DNA from: Celoporthe dispersa
Lineage: Eukaryota; Ascomycota; Sordariomycetes; Diaporthales; Cryphonectriaceae
Length of the DNA: 64,000 bases
Reading direction: 5' to 3'
Assembly: GCA_016584495.1 (NCBI GenBank)
Contig: WAID01000003.1
Span: 5,660,501 to 5,724,500, forward strand
The notes under the pieces are model-generated. The model did no database searches and was not told where the DNA came from. It saw nothing but the letters and a program-made list of their open reading frames with translations. Shown here in pieces: positions 47,777 through 60,765 of this stretch. Made by a program: the position numbers and the translations under genes. Position 1 is the first letter of the stretch; every line of letters begins with the position of its first letter.

Positions 47777-48383
47777 TAATGCGGATCCGGTTTGCGCCTC
47801 CGCCCTGGTTCCCTCGCCTGCATAGGAACCTGCTGGCGGTGGCACTCCCTCTCCTCCCTGCTCGCCTCCGCCGGCCGAGCCCTGACTTCCCTGGTCCCTA
47901 TGCTGCAGCAACTCGGCACCGGGCAGCGTCATCTGGGGCTCGCTTAGCATGCGGGTCTGAAAATGGCCCGGCGCTGAGGATGGGCCGCTGGGTATGCGTG
48001 GGGCGTAGCCGCCTAGGCCGTCTTCGTAGACGTAGTCCTCGGCTCTTGATGAACGGTTACCGAAGTTAGTTTCTTCGAGTATGCTTGGGGGCTCTTGTAT
48101 TACAAGGAGAGGGGTATAGAAGTACAAGACGTGATATGGGGAGGTTTGACTTGGGAAAAGAGAGGGGGGGGGGGGGGGCTCACGAGGAGGAATTGTACCC
48201 GGCAGGGTCTCGAGGAGGCTCGGTATACTCCACCTCTATTCTGCGAGTTCGTCCCCGGCTCATGGAACTGCCTTCTCGCAGAGGAGCTGGGTTGGATGGT
48301 CCAGCTTCTGAGATAGTGCTAGTACGCCCGCGGCCTAGAGATGAGGGCCTCTCATCTTGAATACCGTGTTCGCCTGTGGACAT
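47765..48383 (-). CDS. Small disordered Ser/Pro/Gly-rich protein
   Basis: Two exons, complement(47765..48083, 48184..48383), give 172 aa. The first exon reads MSTGEHGIQDERPSSLGRGR then RRIEVEYTEPPRDPAGY. The second includes RAEDYVYEDGLGGYAPRIP and ends in a Gly/Ser/Gln-rich tail. No domain is recognised. The acceptor (CCCCAAG) is the only one near that keeps frame. The intron holds a G15 run on the plus strand (48164-48178), so it carries C15 on the coding strand. It could be a regulatory or cell-surface-related disordered protein; nothing further can be said. Confidence 0.5.
48164..48178. repeat. G15 homopolymer inside an intron
   Basis: Fifteen consecutive G on the plus strand, just downstream (coding sense) of the GTGAGC donor. 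Its length may be unreliable in the assembly. Confidence 0.85.
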
Positions 48384-49783
48384 GGTGGGAGACAGGAAAT
48401 TTGTACGAGGAGTTGAAGTTGGAACTTTGAAGCTGTTTTCAAATCGAGTGTTTTATGGTAGGTAATTCAAAATATGATGGTCAAGATCTTGACAATTCGT
48501 TCATGGGCCAAAGCAGGAGTATTTCTTCTTGAGTCTCTTGTTTCTTGGAGCAGAGTCTTTGATGGCATCGATTAGAGCCCCTTCTTTGGAGAGTCAATGT
48601 ATTTTGAGAGTAAAATATAGCCGAAAAAAAGAAGCATCTATGCTGTAGGAAAATGCCCATCATCACCATATGTTTACAGTGACTTGCGTGGTTCTCGGGA
48701 GTACTCATCATTGATGCACTCTGAACTACGTGGCTAGGAGAGACTTGGTCATGGACGCAGCAGACCCCTGTGACTAATGTCTGCTACACAAAGAAGCCCC
48801 AAACTCCCTCAGAGAAACACGTCTCCTCTTGCACGGATGCTTTCTCTGAACTGTGTTTGTAAAGCCTGTGCATTAGTACCTAGTCGAGGAACTGCAGGCG
48901 GCACTCACAGCGAGTAGTGAGGGAAGATGTATTCGGAGTCAGCATATCTTACTGCCACAGCATATTATTTCAGGGCTATACCGATGCAATAGTCGCTTTC
49001 TAGCATGTCTTTAGGTCACATTGAGTAACATTACAGGATATTGCTCTTGATCACAGAGGTAGACCTCAGCAGCTCCTATGCTGATGCTAGATGTCGTTCA
49101 GCCACTGATACTTGATATCAGTCTTTTATATGTTTTATTTCTAGTCTGGATAGGGTGTACAAAGGTTTCATTGTCTTTGTTCATGTCCTGAGGCTTGATA
49201 GTTATTATCTTATAGATAGAGAAGGGTCTGTTTCAGAGATAGCGAGCGAAAGGGCTCAAGACCTAAACCATTATGATGTTGCTCAATTACCTTGAGTTAT
49301 CACATAAAGGAATATAGAAATCACCCCAAGGTCTATATGATTGTTTAGAATTAAAGGAGGAGGAAAAAAGTGAAAATTGATTTGATACTGCGGTTGCAAA
49401 AGAAAGCCTAGATAGACCTCCCAACATTTACACAATCTACTGACATATATGCTATTCTCAGAAAGTCACTGTTAACTACAACTTGTCCTGATCTATGAAA
49501 GTATAGATTATTAAAATGACAAGAGAAAATAGAGTGAAATTTCATTCGTACTCTTCCCGAACATGGCGTCCAGTGATGGGGTTTCTTATGCTCAGCCACA
49601 GCATTCTGCAGTAGCTTACTGCACAGCCCTCTAATATTGGCGACGCTCAGCCCACAAGAAAGCCTTATTTACTTGTTGGGCACCCACTTAGGCCAGCTAA
49701 TTCCTCTCGTTGATTTGGCTCCCACAACGTTTCTCTCCCCTTGGACCTCTGATCATTCTCGCACTGCTTAGCACGCAACAATA
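48384..49783. other. AT-rich intergenic region upstream of the NLR gene
   Basis: 1.4 kb, clearly AT-richer than flanking housekeeping DNA, with stops in all frames. No gene is seen. Confidence 0.6.
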
Positions 49784-52700
49784 ATGACCACAACAACGGC
49801 GCCGTTCGATGCCGTCCAGCATGCATTTGAATCCGCCATGCGTGAGTTCAAAACGTCGCTGGGCGACGATTCAATCTACAGTGAGATCCTCAACACAAGG
49901 TCCATGGACGAGGTCTACGACGCCACAGAGAAGATCCAAAATAGACAGGGCAAACCTGGCCATCTACGACATTTGTCCAAGATCAGGCCCTATCTCGACC
50001 GTCTCAATGACTACGCAGCAGCAATCGAAGTCTTCATCCAGGTGAAGCCTCAGCTGCTGGCTCTGATCTGGGGTCCGATCAAGCTTTTACTGCAGTGGAC
50101 CAGCGAGCTCACCAAAGCTTATGTCGCAATTATTAACGTAATAGCGGATATTGGAGAATTACTTCCAGAGTTTAAGCGCGTGACTGAAATCTTCAGGGGC
50201 AACAAGCATCTAAATGATATCCTGGCCCTATTTTTCAGAGATATACTTGACTTCTACGTTATTGCCCTAAGGTTCTTCAATAATAACCGTGAGTGTCTCC
50301 CCAAGTAGTTGATATTGGACTGGCGGGAAACTAAGGAGCCTCCGCTAGGATTGCAGTACATCTTCGAGTCCCTCTGGCCACGGTCCCGAGACAAGATTAG
50401 TGTGGTTATCCAAAATATCGAGCAACACACCCGTCTCATGCGCAACGAGGTCCGTTTGGAGCACATCCAGCAAGAGCACGAGGCCAGGATACGTGCATTA
50501 CAACACTTTGAGGCTGCAGAGAGGGATGCACGGGTCAAAGAATACCATTGTATCAAGACTGACGTCTGTCCCTTGGCCTTCGATGAACTATTGAATAGAA
50601 TTAGAGGCAAGGTGTGTAAAGGCACCGAGAAATGGCTGTTAAAGGATGCAGCTTTCGCGAAATGGATAGACATATCAGACAGGTCAGCGCCAGTCCTCTG
50701 GTTGCAAGGAATCCCTGGAGCAGGTGAGGAATCCCGTCTCAACACCTTTTTCCAAAGAAAAAGAAATACCTGATTGCTCTATCATATGTTGAGCAGTAAT
50801 GTTTAAACAGGAAAATCCCACCTCTCTGGTGTCGTCGTGGACACATCGCAAGCTCGTGGGCGCACTGCCTTTGCCTTTCTCAGCCATTCTAGCCACAGGG
50901 ACATTTCGGCACTCGGGGTTGTTCTATCATTGATTTTCCAACTGGCATCCGAGGATGTGGATGCTATGGATGTCCTCTGCAAATCGAGTCGCCAAAACCT
51001 CAAGAGCAATCTGGATGTGGCTACGAAGCTCCTAGGCACGGTCTTGACCTGCATTGGCCCAGCATACCTTGTAATTGATGGACTGGACGAAATCGGTGGT
51101 ATAGAGAGACAGCAACTACTGGAGAAACTACTCGTCCTTCCAGAAACTTCTCCAGAAGTCAAGATATTCGTTAGCAGTCGTCCAGAGTCGGATATTACTA
51201 CCATACTGGAAGGTCACGCCACAGTCCGAGTCGATCACAATAATGCAGGAAGTATTCAAACTTTCGTCAGGGTCTGGTCAGACGCATGGTTCCGGAGACG
51301 TCGCTTCCCATCTAAAGTCCAAGCCGAGCTTAATGGATATCTGGCGCCACTATCGTCAAACGCGAAAGGTGTGTCTCATAGAGCCCTATGGTTGCTAAGA
51401 TGGCTGACAGACTTTTGAAGGAATGTTCCTGTACGCCAGACTCGTGCTCAGCAGCATCGAATATATGACCGACATTAACGAGATTGGGAACGACCTCCGA
51501 GTGCTCCCTGAAAATCTTGATGAAGCGTGAGGAGAACCCTAAGATTGCATACTTGACCCATTTCACCCACTGACACGTGGTAGATATGCTCGAGTTCTTA
51601 AAAGGGTCAACACTCATAATAGATCGGATAAGGAGAAAGCCCAAAGAGTTCTTGGCTGGATTATGTACACACCAACCCCACTTACTATCCAGGAGATACA
51701 ACAGGCTCTAGCAATTCGACCAGGAGGTATCGGAGAGAGAGCGAGAAGTCTAGGCTACATCGACATCGTGGATCTCTGTGGCCCAATCATAGAGGTTGTG
51801 GACGACTATGTGCATCTCGTGCATTTCACAGTCAAGGAGTATGTATTAATTCTCAATCTATGTGCTGGATCTAATGCGAGAGTACAGGTATCTATCGAGC
51901 CCTGCGCTACCGGATTACATCTCTTCAGCATCTTCAAACCTCAGCCTCGCAACGTGCTGCCTCATGTACCTGTGTCAGATCATGTCTGACCGAGAGTTAG
52001 AGGATGATGAGGTTCACGAGAACATTCTCGCAGGAGCCTATTCGCTACACGGCTTTGTGATCTCAAACTGGCTTAAGCTTGTTGAAGAGTGCATATCGTC
52101 AAACACCGCCGAAAGCCTGTCAGCTGAGCTGATGTCACTACTCGAATCTCTTCTCGAGGAACAGGATTCTGAGGGTCGCTATTATGAGACACAAGACCAG
52201 GGAACCACACCTAATTTCAAGTTCGAGCTGCTGTGGTCGACGAACGAAGAGATACACGCTTTCATGACCCGAAATGCAGACTTCCATCAAATCTATTCGG
52301 GACAAGAGCATCGTATGGATCCAGGTGCGATTGACCGATGCTCAGGACATCGAGAATGATTCTGACTTTATCTAGGGGCGCAATGGGTAAATCTAGACCC
52401 GCTCGGTATTTCACAGTTGTCCATTTCAATCCACCATGCCATCGGGCAAGTGCGGGATCCACAGTTGCCTGATTACGATGAGAAAGAATTGGCGATTCGA
52501 ACGTATTATGGCCAGCGACCTTTTTAAATGTGGTTTCCTTCACTGTCCGCTTTGGCGCCATGGTTTTGAATTACGTTCTCGGCGGACTTCTCACGAAAAG
52601 CATCACGAAAAGCCCTGGAGCTGCAGCTTTCCCGGTTGCCAGTACGCGCAAGGAGGATTTCTTTCGCGAAATATGCGAGACCTTCATTTGAGCCAATTTC

Positions 52701-53641
52701 ACAAGGATCCTTTCCAAAAGAGCAACACTTCCGCTGTGGACGACGCAGATCCAGATGAGATACAACCTTTACTATTCGATTTGATCAGAGCAGGCTATAT
52801 TAACCACGTACGAAGGCTACTTCCATCATATCAGAAGCTCCCAGTCCACGTACAGAGCAGCATGTTTATGGCAGCTGCGATGTCAGGATCTGTCGAGATG
52901 GTGTCCACCCTCTGGACATCACATTTCGAAAGGATTGATATGGATTATATCGATTTCGGTATGAATGATGAAGTTTTGGGCTTCTTACTGCAGCAGAAAA
53001 CCAATTTCCCATCGTCTAGGCAAAAATACGGGTCCTTACTCTCGAAAGTGCTAGAAGCAGACTCAAAACACATCTACGAAGCATGGATAAATCACTTCGA
53101 TTTGGTCTATGGTGCTGGCATCAAGAGCCTGAATCATGGTGATTTTGAGAATTTGGGCCCCTCTGCTGTAACGAGCGTGGGTGAGAATCCCCTTCGACTA
53201 TCAAAATTGATGCAGGTCTGGCAAGACAAAGGCATTTTCAAAGTGTTCACACCAAATCAGAGGGGACGTCTACTGTGTGCATGTGCTGGTAGAGCACCAC
53301 ACTCCATACAGGTCGCAAAGATTCTCATCGACTTCGGGACACCAGTTGACTTTCGCAGGGGAAATTCGGAAAAGACCCCACTCCACCTAGCAGCAACTCA
53401 TGATTCCCTCGAGGCAGCTCAAATGATGAGATTCCTTTTGTTACAGGGTGCAGATCCTAGAGCGGAGTATTCTAGGCTACAGGGAAGGAGGGGTATCAAT
53501 ACTGGCCGTATGATCAGAAGAATCAAAGATGAAAACGGGGCAAAAGGAATATCCAAATGGCTTGGAATAGACTGGGATGACCTTGTTTCTCAGACTGTCC
53601 AAGAAAGGCAACAAGAGAGCAGGAATTGCATTGAAAATTGA
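49784..53641 (+). CDS. NLR-type protein: DUF7708-like, NACHT, winged helix, C2H2 fingers, ankyrin-like (one-base frameshift)
   Basis: Seven exons: 49784..50288, 50349..50723, 50811..51368, 51421..51526, 51584..51838, 51888..52324, 52376..53641. The N-terminal helical domain (about 20-180) has KPQLLALIWGPIKLLLQW, typical of DUF7708. NACHT Walker A GIPGAGKS (about 289-296) is split by an intron and Walker B is LVIDGLDEI (about 380-388). HFTVKEYLSS marks the end of the helical/winged region. Two C2H2-like fingers follow (about 797-865), then a long region and an ankyrin-like TPLHLAATHD (about 1078). A T5 run at 52521-52525 is one base too long: RPF-KCGFLHC is restored by removing one T, giving 1166 aa. 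Fungal NLRs act in non-self recognition and regulated cell death. The C-terminal sensor here is C2H2 plus degenerate ankyrin, with no WD40 or TPR. Confidence 0.85.
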
Positions 53642-54112
53642 GACACTAGAGTAGGGTAATAAACAAAGAGTCTAGACTCTCCTGAGACGACCTCTCATTA
53701 GCATCAGCGCTGGTGCTTCCATGACATGGTACAATTTGCTTGCATTCCATGCTTAATCTGGAAGTTTCCATTACTTTCAGCTTCTGCGTATGGGTGGGTA
53801 TATGACCCAGCTGGGGGCTCTCTTACTCCGTTCACATAAGGGTATATTTTGGGCTAGGAAGATCTGGAATGCATTGCATCACTGAAAGGAAACAAGTGAT
53901 AGTACTGAAGTGAAAGTATAGCTACTTAAGTACACTATAAAGCAGAATGCGTGACCTTTCAAGTAGGCAGGCTATGCAATTTGCACAAGCTTGCTAGTCT
54001 GAAAACTTCATATTGCTACAAGTACCAAGTTAAGTGGGGCCAACTGTACTTAGTCTTGCTTGAATGGCTTCTATGTACTGTATGATATTATATCAAGAGA
54101 TACACAGCTCAA
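53642..54112. other. AT-rich convergent intergenic region
   Basis: 471 bp between the NLR and the SNF2 gene. No gene is seen. Confidence 0.6.
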
Positions 54113-57100
54113 TCAAATTTGCTGGCTCAAGACCTGACGAAGTTTCTTCAAACTCGTCAGCTTCCATGCAAGACTTTTAGGATGACACACATACCATAAG
54201 CTTTCGATGTTCCAACACATCCAGAGTATCAGTGGTACCAATAGTTTGCCGGGCAGTCTTAAGCTTCTGGTTCTGTATCCATTGAATGTACTGCTCGTCT
54301 CTCAGAAGTCATGAACATCGCTGCAGTCTTTAGACTGCTTTACTAGGAATACAGACTTACTGTTTCGACGGAATTGGCCACAATGTATCTCGTCACTGCC
54401 ACTGGGCTCTTCTGCCCTATCCTGTGGACCCGGTCCACAGCTTGGGCTTCAACCATAGGGTTCCAATGAGGCTCGACCAGATGGACCTGGCTTGCCGATG
54501 TGAAATCAACCCTATGCAACAGATTGTCAGAGCTATAATCACACGGACAAAAATGTTTCTTACCCTTCAGCAGTGCTGCCAATGCTAGCGAGCATAATTG
54601 TGCACTTGGGGTCTTCGTTAAAAATCCGCATAGCTTCAAGACGAGCTGCACAACCTGTCTGACCATCGATTCTCTGATATCTGAAGCCAGCATTTTGGAC
54701 AGCTGATTGAACTAAGTCAAGCATCCTAGTCCAGCATGTAAAGATAACACTGGATCAGTATCAAGAAATTAGCAGATTAAGAGTTGCAGCTGTGTGAAGT
54801 CAACACTCGCCTTTTAGGACTCTCTGGCTGGGAAATTTGTTGCCTTTTGATGTTCCGAAGCAATGCCTCGACCTTGGCTGAGGGTGCAATTTGTTGATCT
54901 GACGAGCTGGATGTTGGGGTTTTGAAGTACGCCGTAGTGCTGCAGCATCTTGGGCAGGCATCTTCGACTTCTGCTGTGACTGATGAAGTCACTGGATCTA
55001 GGCTTGCAAAATCAAATCCATAATGGTCACAGACTTCTCTGATATCTGCTGAGACAAGAGAGCTGTTTCTCTGTGACCATGCTTTCAAGGCTGCTTCAGG
55101 GAGGAGGTGCTCCCCATGATCGCAGATACGTCGCAGGCATGTGATCATACCCAAGATGTTTTCCCCTTTGGACCATCCATCAAGGCTAGAGGTCGGGACC
55201 TCATTGTCTTGATGGGTTCCGGATGCAATTTGAGCAACTCTATCCTTGAAGAAGTTGTACATCTCGAGGTCATGCGAGTGCAAATGAACCAGCTCGACGT
55301 TTTCTGTTCGTGCAGGGAGGTCCAGTGAAAGGCCGGGTGTGCTCTTCGTACGCCGAAGACACGTGGCCCTCACCAGATATCGCAGGCGTTGTGCGGACTC
55401 TTGCTGCTCCTTTTTAATCGGATGTGCCACCCATCTGTTGAATTGTATCTTGTCTGCTAGAAGCGGAGTCCGTATGAAGCTCAGTAACGCGCCATAATCA
55501 TCAAGCGAATTATGGATAGGTGTGCCCGTGAGACACCACTTGTAATTTGCTTTGATATGACATGCAGCCCTGAAATTCTGTGAAGAACGGTTACGGATCC
55601 GATGCGCTGGATCATATCGGTCAATATTGCTGTAGAAGTCTGTACAAAGACATGTTCACTCACCTTCGTCAAGAATCTGCCGAAACCACTTGAGGCTGTA
55701 TAATGGACCCTTTGAATCATACTCGGACCTGAGTGTCTCGTACGTTGTGACCACGATGTCAATATTCTTGATGTCTTTGATGAGAGCTCGTCTGTTCGAT
55801 CCATGGTACGTGATGGCTCTGGACTGATTTGGATGAATGTGCCTATTTGGTGTTAATTCGGCCTCGATGGCCTCGTGACCGGAATACAATTAAGGGGCTT
55901 CTTTACGTCTTTATCTGCTCTTGCCACGCCGAGATAGCTATAATGATCAGCGGCGCTCACTCCTGCTACGAGAAACAGATTCACATACCAGACATTGGGG
56001 TGACCACCAAAGTTGCTCGAGTCGTACCAGCTTGAAACGAGGTCTGACTCTCCTTGATTGCATCGAGAGATGAGCAGACCAGAGCCAGTGTGCTCAAAGT
56101 CTTGCCGAGGCCCATATCCTATGCGAAAAGTTAGGCCAACAAGGTCTTGACAAGCTGATCTGGTCCGATGCTCACGTCTGCTAAAATTCCGCCTCTTGCG
56201 GGTGCCGGATTGTCTTCGACATGTCCCGTGATGATATGTCGAAAGCTAGAGCAGGAGTCAGCTGGTTTGAGATGCCAACATCCACGTAATTATCAACACG
56301 ACCTACCGAACCCCATTATGGATTCCAGGCGTGGGTACCCAGAGAGAAGGGAACCTAGCTTGCTTGTGATCGCCATTCTCCTTCTCAATCATCATCGCCA
56401 CTGCTGCCATCTGGTGCCTGGATTGCATTAGTCGCAACACAGACCCGGGATAAGGTCTCTCGCACTCACGGGAGCAGAGTGCAGCTCAGGCGAGGACTGA
56501 CCCTTACGCCTGCGGGGATGTCGACGCCATTCGCGGAGTCGTCGAAAATCTTCAGCAACCTGCTCTTGGAAATTTCATCCAAGGTGTTCATTTCAGGTTC
56601 AGCGTGGCCATCCGAGCCTAGATTTAGATCCTCCAATGGCGGCATTCCTCCTCCAGGCCGAGTGAGGTAGTGCGGATTGTGATATTCGAGGCTCCTGTCG
56701 TACTCTATTGAGTATGGGTGCTGGAGATACAAGCCAGCATCTGAAAGAAAGTTTGCAATGGCGGTACTATCTTCGGACAAGCCGTATACTAGAATGCGGA
56801 TGTTGACCTCCACCTGAGCCTGCTGAGCTTTTGACTTGGCAGTCCTCTTGTTGTGGTTCTCGGGCTTTTTGCAGGGGTTCTGATGCAGCATGGTCTCGGT
56901 CGAAATGCTGGCACTGAGCCGGATGCTGAACCTCTGCTCAAGCTCGCACAGGGAGGGTAATACCAGCAGTCCGACGTATTTGGGCGGATCTCGATAGTGA
57001 AGTTTCACAAGACCCCCCGAACACTTGATGGTCAGCGGCTTCAACCCGCAGCCCACTTCAGCGGCCGTGAAAGTTCCAGTGGGTTTTGCAATGACCTGTC

Positions 57101-57634
57101 GAGTACTTGTTAGCCAAACGAATCTTCAAGCACAATGGCTCTACTGACTACACCAAAACAGGTATCAAATCGCTCCTGGCTCGTGAGGCTCTCGTCTGCC
57201 CGCGCTGTGAAGGGGCTCTCAGACTCATGGGGCGAGATGAAGCTATCAGTAGACATCTTCTCCGCGGCCGTAGATTCTGTAACCGGCAGAGCTGCAACGT
57301 CGTCCCTAAGGATAGCAGACGCATTGGAACTATTGACAGGAGGTCCGTCAGGGACACCAGACTCAGTCACATTCCACATTTGGCACGGCATGAGATCCTG
57401 AGGCCACTCTACGACCAGGCCAGTCCCAGGTAGGCTGTTTTCATCGAGCATTGCTGAATCCACCAGGTTCGGTGTGTTGATACATTGTTGGAGCCATTCA
57501 TTGCCCGGGTTTAGCAGAGCGGTCATCTCAGGCGCTGCCTGATCAGGCTCTGCCCGCCGCCTTTTCGCCAGGTGCTCGACATGGTCATCTTCCGTGTCTG
57601 TCTCTCTTTTGCCGCCGATGCTGAAGGCCTCCAT
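54113..57634 (-). CDS. SNF2-family DNA-dependent ATPase (Rad5/HLTF-like)
   Basis: Twelve exons, complement(54113..54145, 54195..54290, 54361..54511, 54564..54749, 54811..55606, 55664..55842, 55907..55937, 55989..56118, 56176..56245, 56307..56417, 56470..57095, 57152..57634), give 963 aa in one frame. The order is a disordered N-terminus with KRRR, then HQMAAVAMMIEKE, Walker A ADDMGLGKT (about 429-437), DEAH (542-545, spliced), KWCLTGTPIHN, a short CPRCC zinc-like knuckle (about 760), and SVIFTCWTRMLDL and DRVHRIGQK (about 897-905) of helicase lobe 2. This is the Rad5/Rad16 group, acting in DNA repair or chromatin remodelling. The RING insertion is reduced to the knuckle, so ligase activity is doubtful. 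The intron at 54750-54810 has a GC donor. If the last intron is not spliced, the protein ends at 54177. Confidence 0.9.
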
Positions 57635-59656
57635 TTGCGACTGCCCGCGAGTTCATGTGATGTTTAGACAGTTGAGAAAGATCAGTACACGGGGAAATAA
57701 AGTCTGCCATTTGAGATGGTCAGCCGCGAAGGAAAATTCCAGCAGTTGCGGTAGACATGCGTACGGTCAGCCATGATAACACCCTGCAGAGGCTATGCAG
57801 TCAGCGCTTTGCAGCGCCAGCCACGCGTGGCGCGTCCACGTGTACACACTATGGATTATATGCATGGTAATATGTACTCCGGAGGTGTACGTCTGTGCAG
57901 TTAGTTCGCCCCAAAAGACATCCCTCTAGTCTGCGCCGCAAAAGGCAGATTCAGGAGCATTGCTCTCGCCCTGATCCCCAGCCTGAGAGGCCGCCAACTT
58001 GATGTTGAAGATCTGAGCTGCGTTGGGCCTAGAAACTGGAAGTGAAACGTCGAGAGCTGATCGCTTAGGTTTTACCGAGCGGCGCTCGTTTTTTTTATCC
58101 TCTACTTTTTTTCTTCTTCCTTTTCTCTTCTTGGCCAGAGCCTGCTGTTGAATTCCTGAGTGACGCTATTCAGGAATATGTTCTATATCGGATTAAACTC
58201 TTTTCCATATATGTTGATTTCATTTTAACCTTAATTTATTGCGATCTTGTCTGTTGTAGTGGTGGCTCGTAATGGTAGACCTCAAGACCAGGGAGGATGT
58301 ACGTAGGTGGGTCCTGGGTCGCTGTACAGTTATGAGGGGGTTTACTGTACATAGTAGCTGGCTGTATAGGGCCTAGGCTGGCCAGGCCGTTCAGTCTACG
58401 ATCTCGGGCCCCTGGCTTCTGTTTTCCACTCCTTTCTCGCACATACGAACCACCACCACAGAATCACACCCATACAGCCATTTACAACCACTTCCTTTGG
58501 ATTTCCTCGAGAGAAACAGCAACAATAATAAGACCACTTGCGCTCTTCTTTTCGATCTTGAGCCCTCTGGGTAGTAGTTCTAAAACCTGGTTTTTCCCTT
58601 TCTCTCTCTCTGACCCGGTTCTTGTGCCTCCTTGGCCTTCCTTCGACAGGGCCCCTTGCCCGAGTGCTCTGGTGTCAGGCCTCCTCGTGCGACTGGTATG
58701 GCCAGTCCACCAGCTCGCAACCAGCTCACGGCTCCACAATGAGAAATCCCATCTCTCATGGCCGTCTCAATGACGGTTGAGATGACATATGCCCTCTTCT
58801 GGGATCCGACGAAGGCATAAAACAACCATAATGACTCTCGGGCAGCGCTAGCGACACAAAACCCCGTTCGTCTCAGACCCCGCGAGGCTTGGACAGCTTC
58901 TCAGACTCGCCAAGACCGTGTGTCATTGGCCACAGCGAGGCTGTCACAGCAGAGAGACCTGGTTCTGCCTTGTCCTGGGTGGTTTTCATCCCATTCTTTC
59001 AGACGCTTGAAACCGGTCCATTGGGCTGTTCGACTTCTAAGCTTAATTGCCACCCATATCGAGCCTGGGTAGAGCCCCAGGTACCAGACCGCGGGCCCAC
59101 GAGGCAAAGAGGTACATGGCCGCAGCCGGACGGTTCTTTTGGATGGGGGGTTTTTTTCCTATTTGACAGCTTGTCAGCCAATGTCCATTCATCCCGCCTG
59201 AGCTGTGCTCTGGGGAACCCCTGGCCCTGGACGCGCCCTGAGCAGCATGCCCTCCTCGTCGCGGAGGTCACAAAGTCGTGCCTGATCACCTTCGTGATCC
59301 TGGGATTATGTTCTAAACGCCATGAAAAGATTTGCGCCGGATCGTCAAAGTTCCGGCGAGGCCCAGTACCATCCTGAGGGCTTCTTTGGGTAGCCGAGGG
59401 CAATCATGATATATCCCACGGGTCCCGTCCACGGGAAGGAGGATCATGATCTCCTCGAGTTTCTCTTCCCATGGTCTTTCGTGATCTCCCCTCTGTTTCC
59501 GTTTCGACCTCATCACTTTGCTTTCTCTTAAGCGCCCTAGTGGCAGCTATCCGTTCATTCTATATACTTTATAGTCCCGCTCCTTGACCTTGACGGTCGG
59601 AAGATTACAGACTCCTTCTAGATACCACTTCAGCCCAGCTGTCCAGTCCAGCCAAC
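57635..59656. other. Divergent intergenic region
   Basis: 2.0 kb between the SNF2 gene and the secreted-protein gene. No supported gene; open frames lack domains. Confidence 0.5.
59561..59566 (+). promoter_or_regulatory. TATA-like element
   Basis: TATATA lies 96 bp upstream of the ATG at 59657, a plausible core promoter position. Confidence 0.4.
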
Positions 59657-60690
59657 ATGTTCTTCAGGCATATCCTCCCTGCCCTCGCAGGCTTGTCCCT
59701 CGCTGCTGCTGGTAAGTCAAAAACCCCGAGACACACACACAAAGATACTCCTCACTAACATCACCATAGCCCCAGCGTCCGTTGATCGAGATGCGAGGAG
59801 GGCCCTCGAGAGTGAGGAGCTACCGATGAAGCGGGATGTGATCATCGAGCAGACCGTGGTGGAGCCTCAGGTCATCGTGATAAATCAGAACCTGGGTGCC
59901 CTCGAGGCCCTGGCGCTGCAGGCCGAGCAGGAGTTTGCGGCCCTGGTCCAGTCCCAGCTGCTCTTGATCAACACGGTCGAGACGATCAAGAACAACATCC
60001 GCATCAACCACTTCAAGACACGGTGGACCACCGTGAACACCGTGATTGTGACCGTGACCAACGTTGTCGACGCTCGGGATCCCAACAACCTCAACACGCG
60101 CTACATGGTCAACCAGCTCAAGGTAGGTCTCCACCACCATGATGACTTCTCTCTCTCTCTTATATATAATTTTATTTCTTAAATTTACTAACTTCCTGCT
60201 CAAGGCCGACAATAACAACCCCGCGTCCGAGATCCTCGTGATGATGACAGCTGCCGAGCCGCTCACCATCGCCCCGGTCGCCACCCCTACAAGCCTCGAC
60301 ATCCCCGGCGTTTCGGGCGTCGGCAGCCTGGTATCGCAGCCGACCGCCCAGCCCCAGGTCGCCCAGACGGACCCGACCCTGGCCTTTGCGCAGGCGGCCA
60401 ACGGCTCCGTCCTGCTGCCCTTCAACACCACGGCGCCGCAGCCGCCGTCGGGTGCCCAGCTGTTCCCGGACCCGGCCGCCATCATCCTGCCGAACCAGGC
60501 CCTGTTCGTAGGCGACGTCGCCCTCATCCAGGAGGATGCTGCCCTCCTGGCGCAGGGCTCGCTCTTCAACCTGCAGCAGCAGCTCCTGGCCCAGGAGGCC
60601 ATCGCCAACGCGGAGCTTGCTGGTGTTGTCCTGGGCACCGCGGCCCCGCCGACCGTTATTGTTGCCCCAGCGCCCGCAGCAGCGCCCGCA

Positions 60691-60722
<32 letters not shown>

Positions 60723-60765
60723 AGCTGATGCCGTGGCCCCGGCGGCAAATTCGACGGCTCCTTGA
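59657..60765 (+). CDS. Secreted protein with Ala/Pro-rich tail
   Basis: Three exons, 59657..59711, 59770..60122 and 60205..60765, give 322 aa. A signal peptide (MFFRHILPALAGLSLAAA) is followed by a propeptide ending MKR (about 40), a Kex2-type site. The body has a hydrophilic-amphipathic region (LGALEALALQAEQEFAALVQ, then INTVETIKNNIRINHFK), a conserved-looking VIVTVTNVVDARDPNNLN segment, several sequons (NGS, NTT, NST) and a C-terminal (AP)n repeat. It is a fungal secreted protein with no known catalytic motif, and could be a cell-wall or effector-like protein. Intron 2 has a perfect TACTAAC branch site. The frame is intact. Confidence 0.75.

Noticed and set aside
48384..49783. AT-rich block as a RIP-mutated transposon
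   Set aside because: It is suggestive by composition, but no transposase or reverse-transcriptase remnant and no repeat ends are visible. Without dinucleotide statistics I cannot support it.
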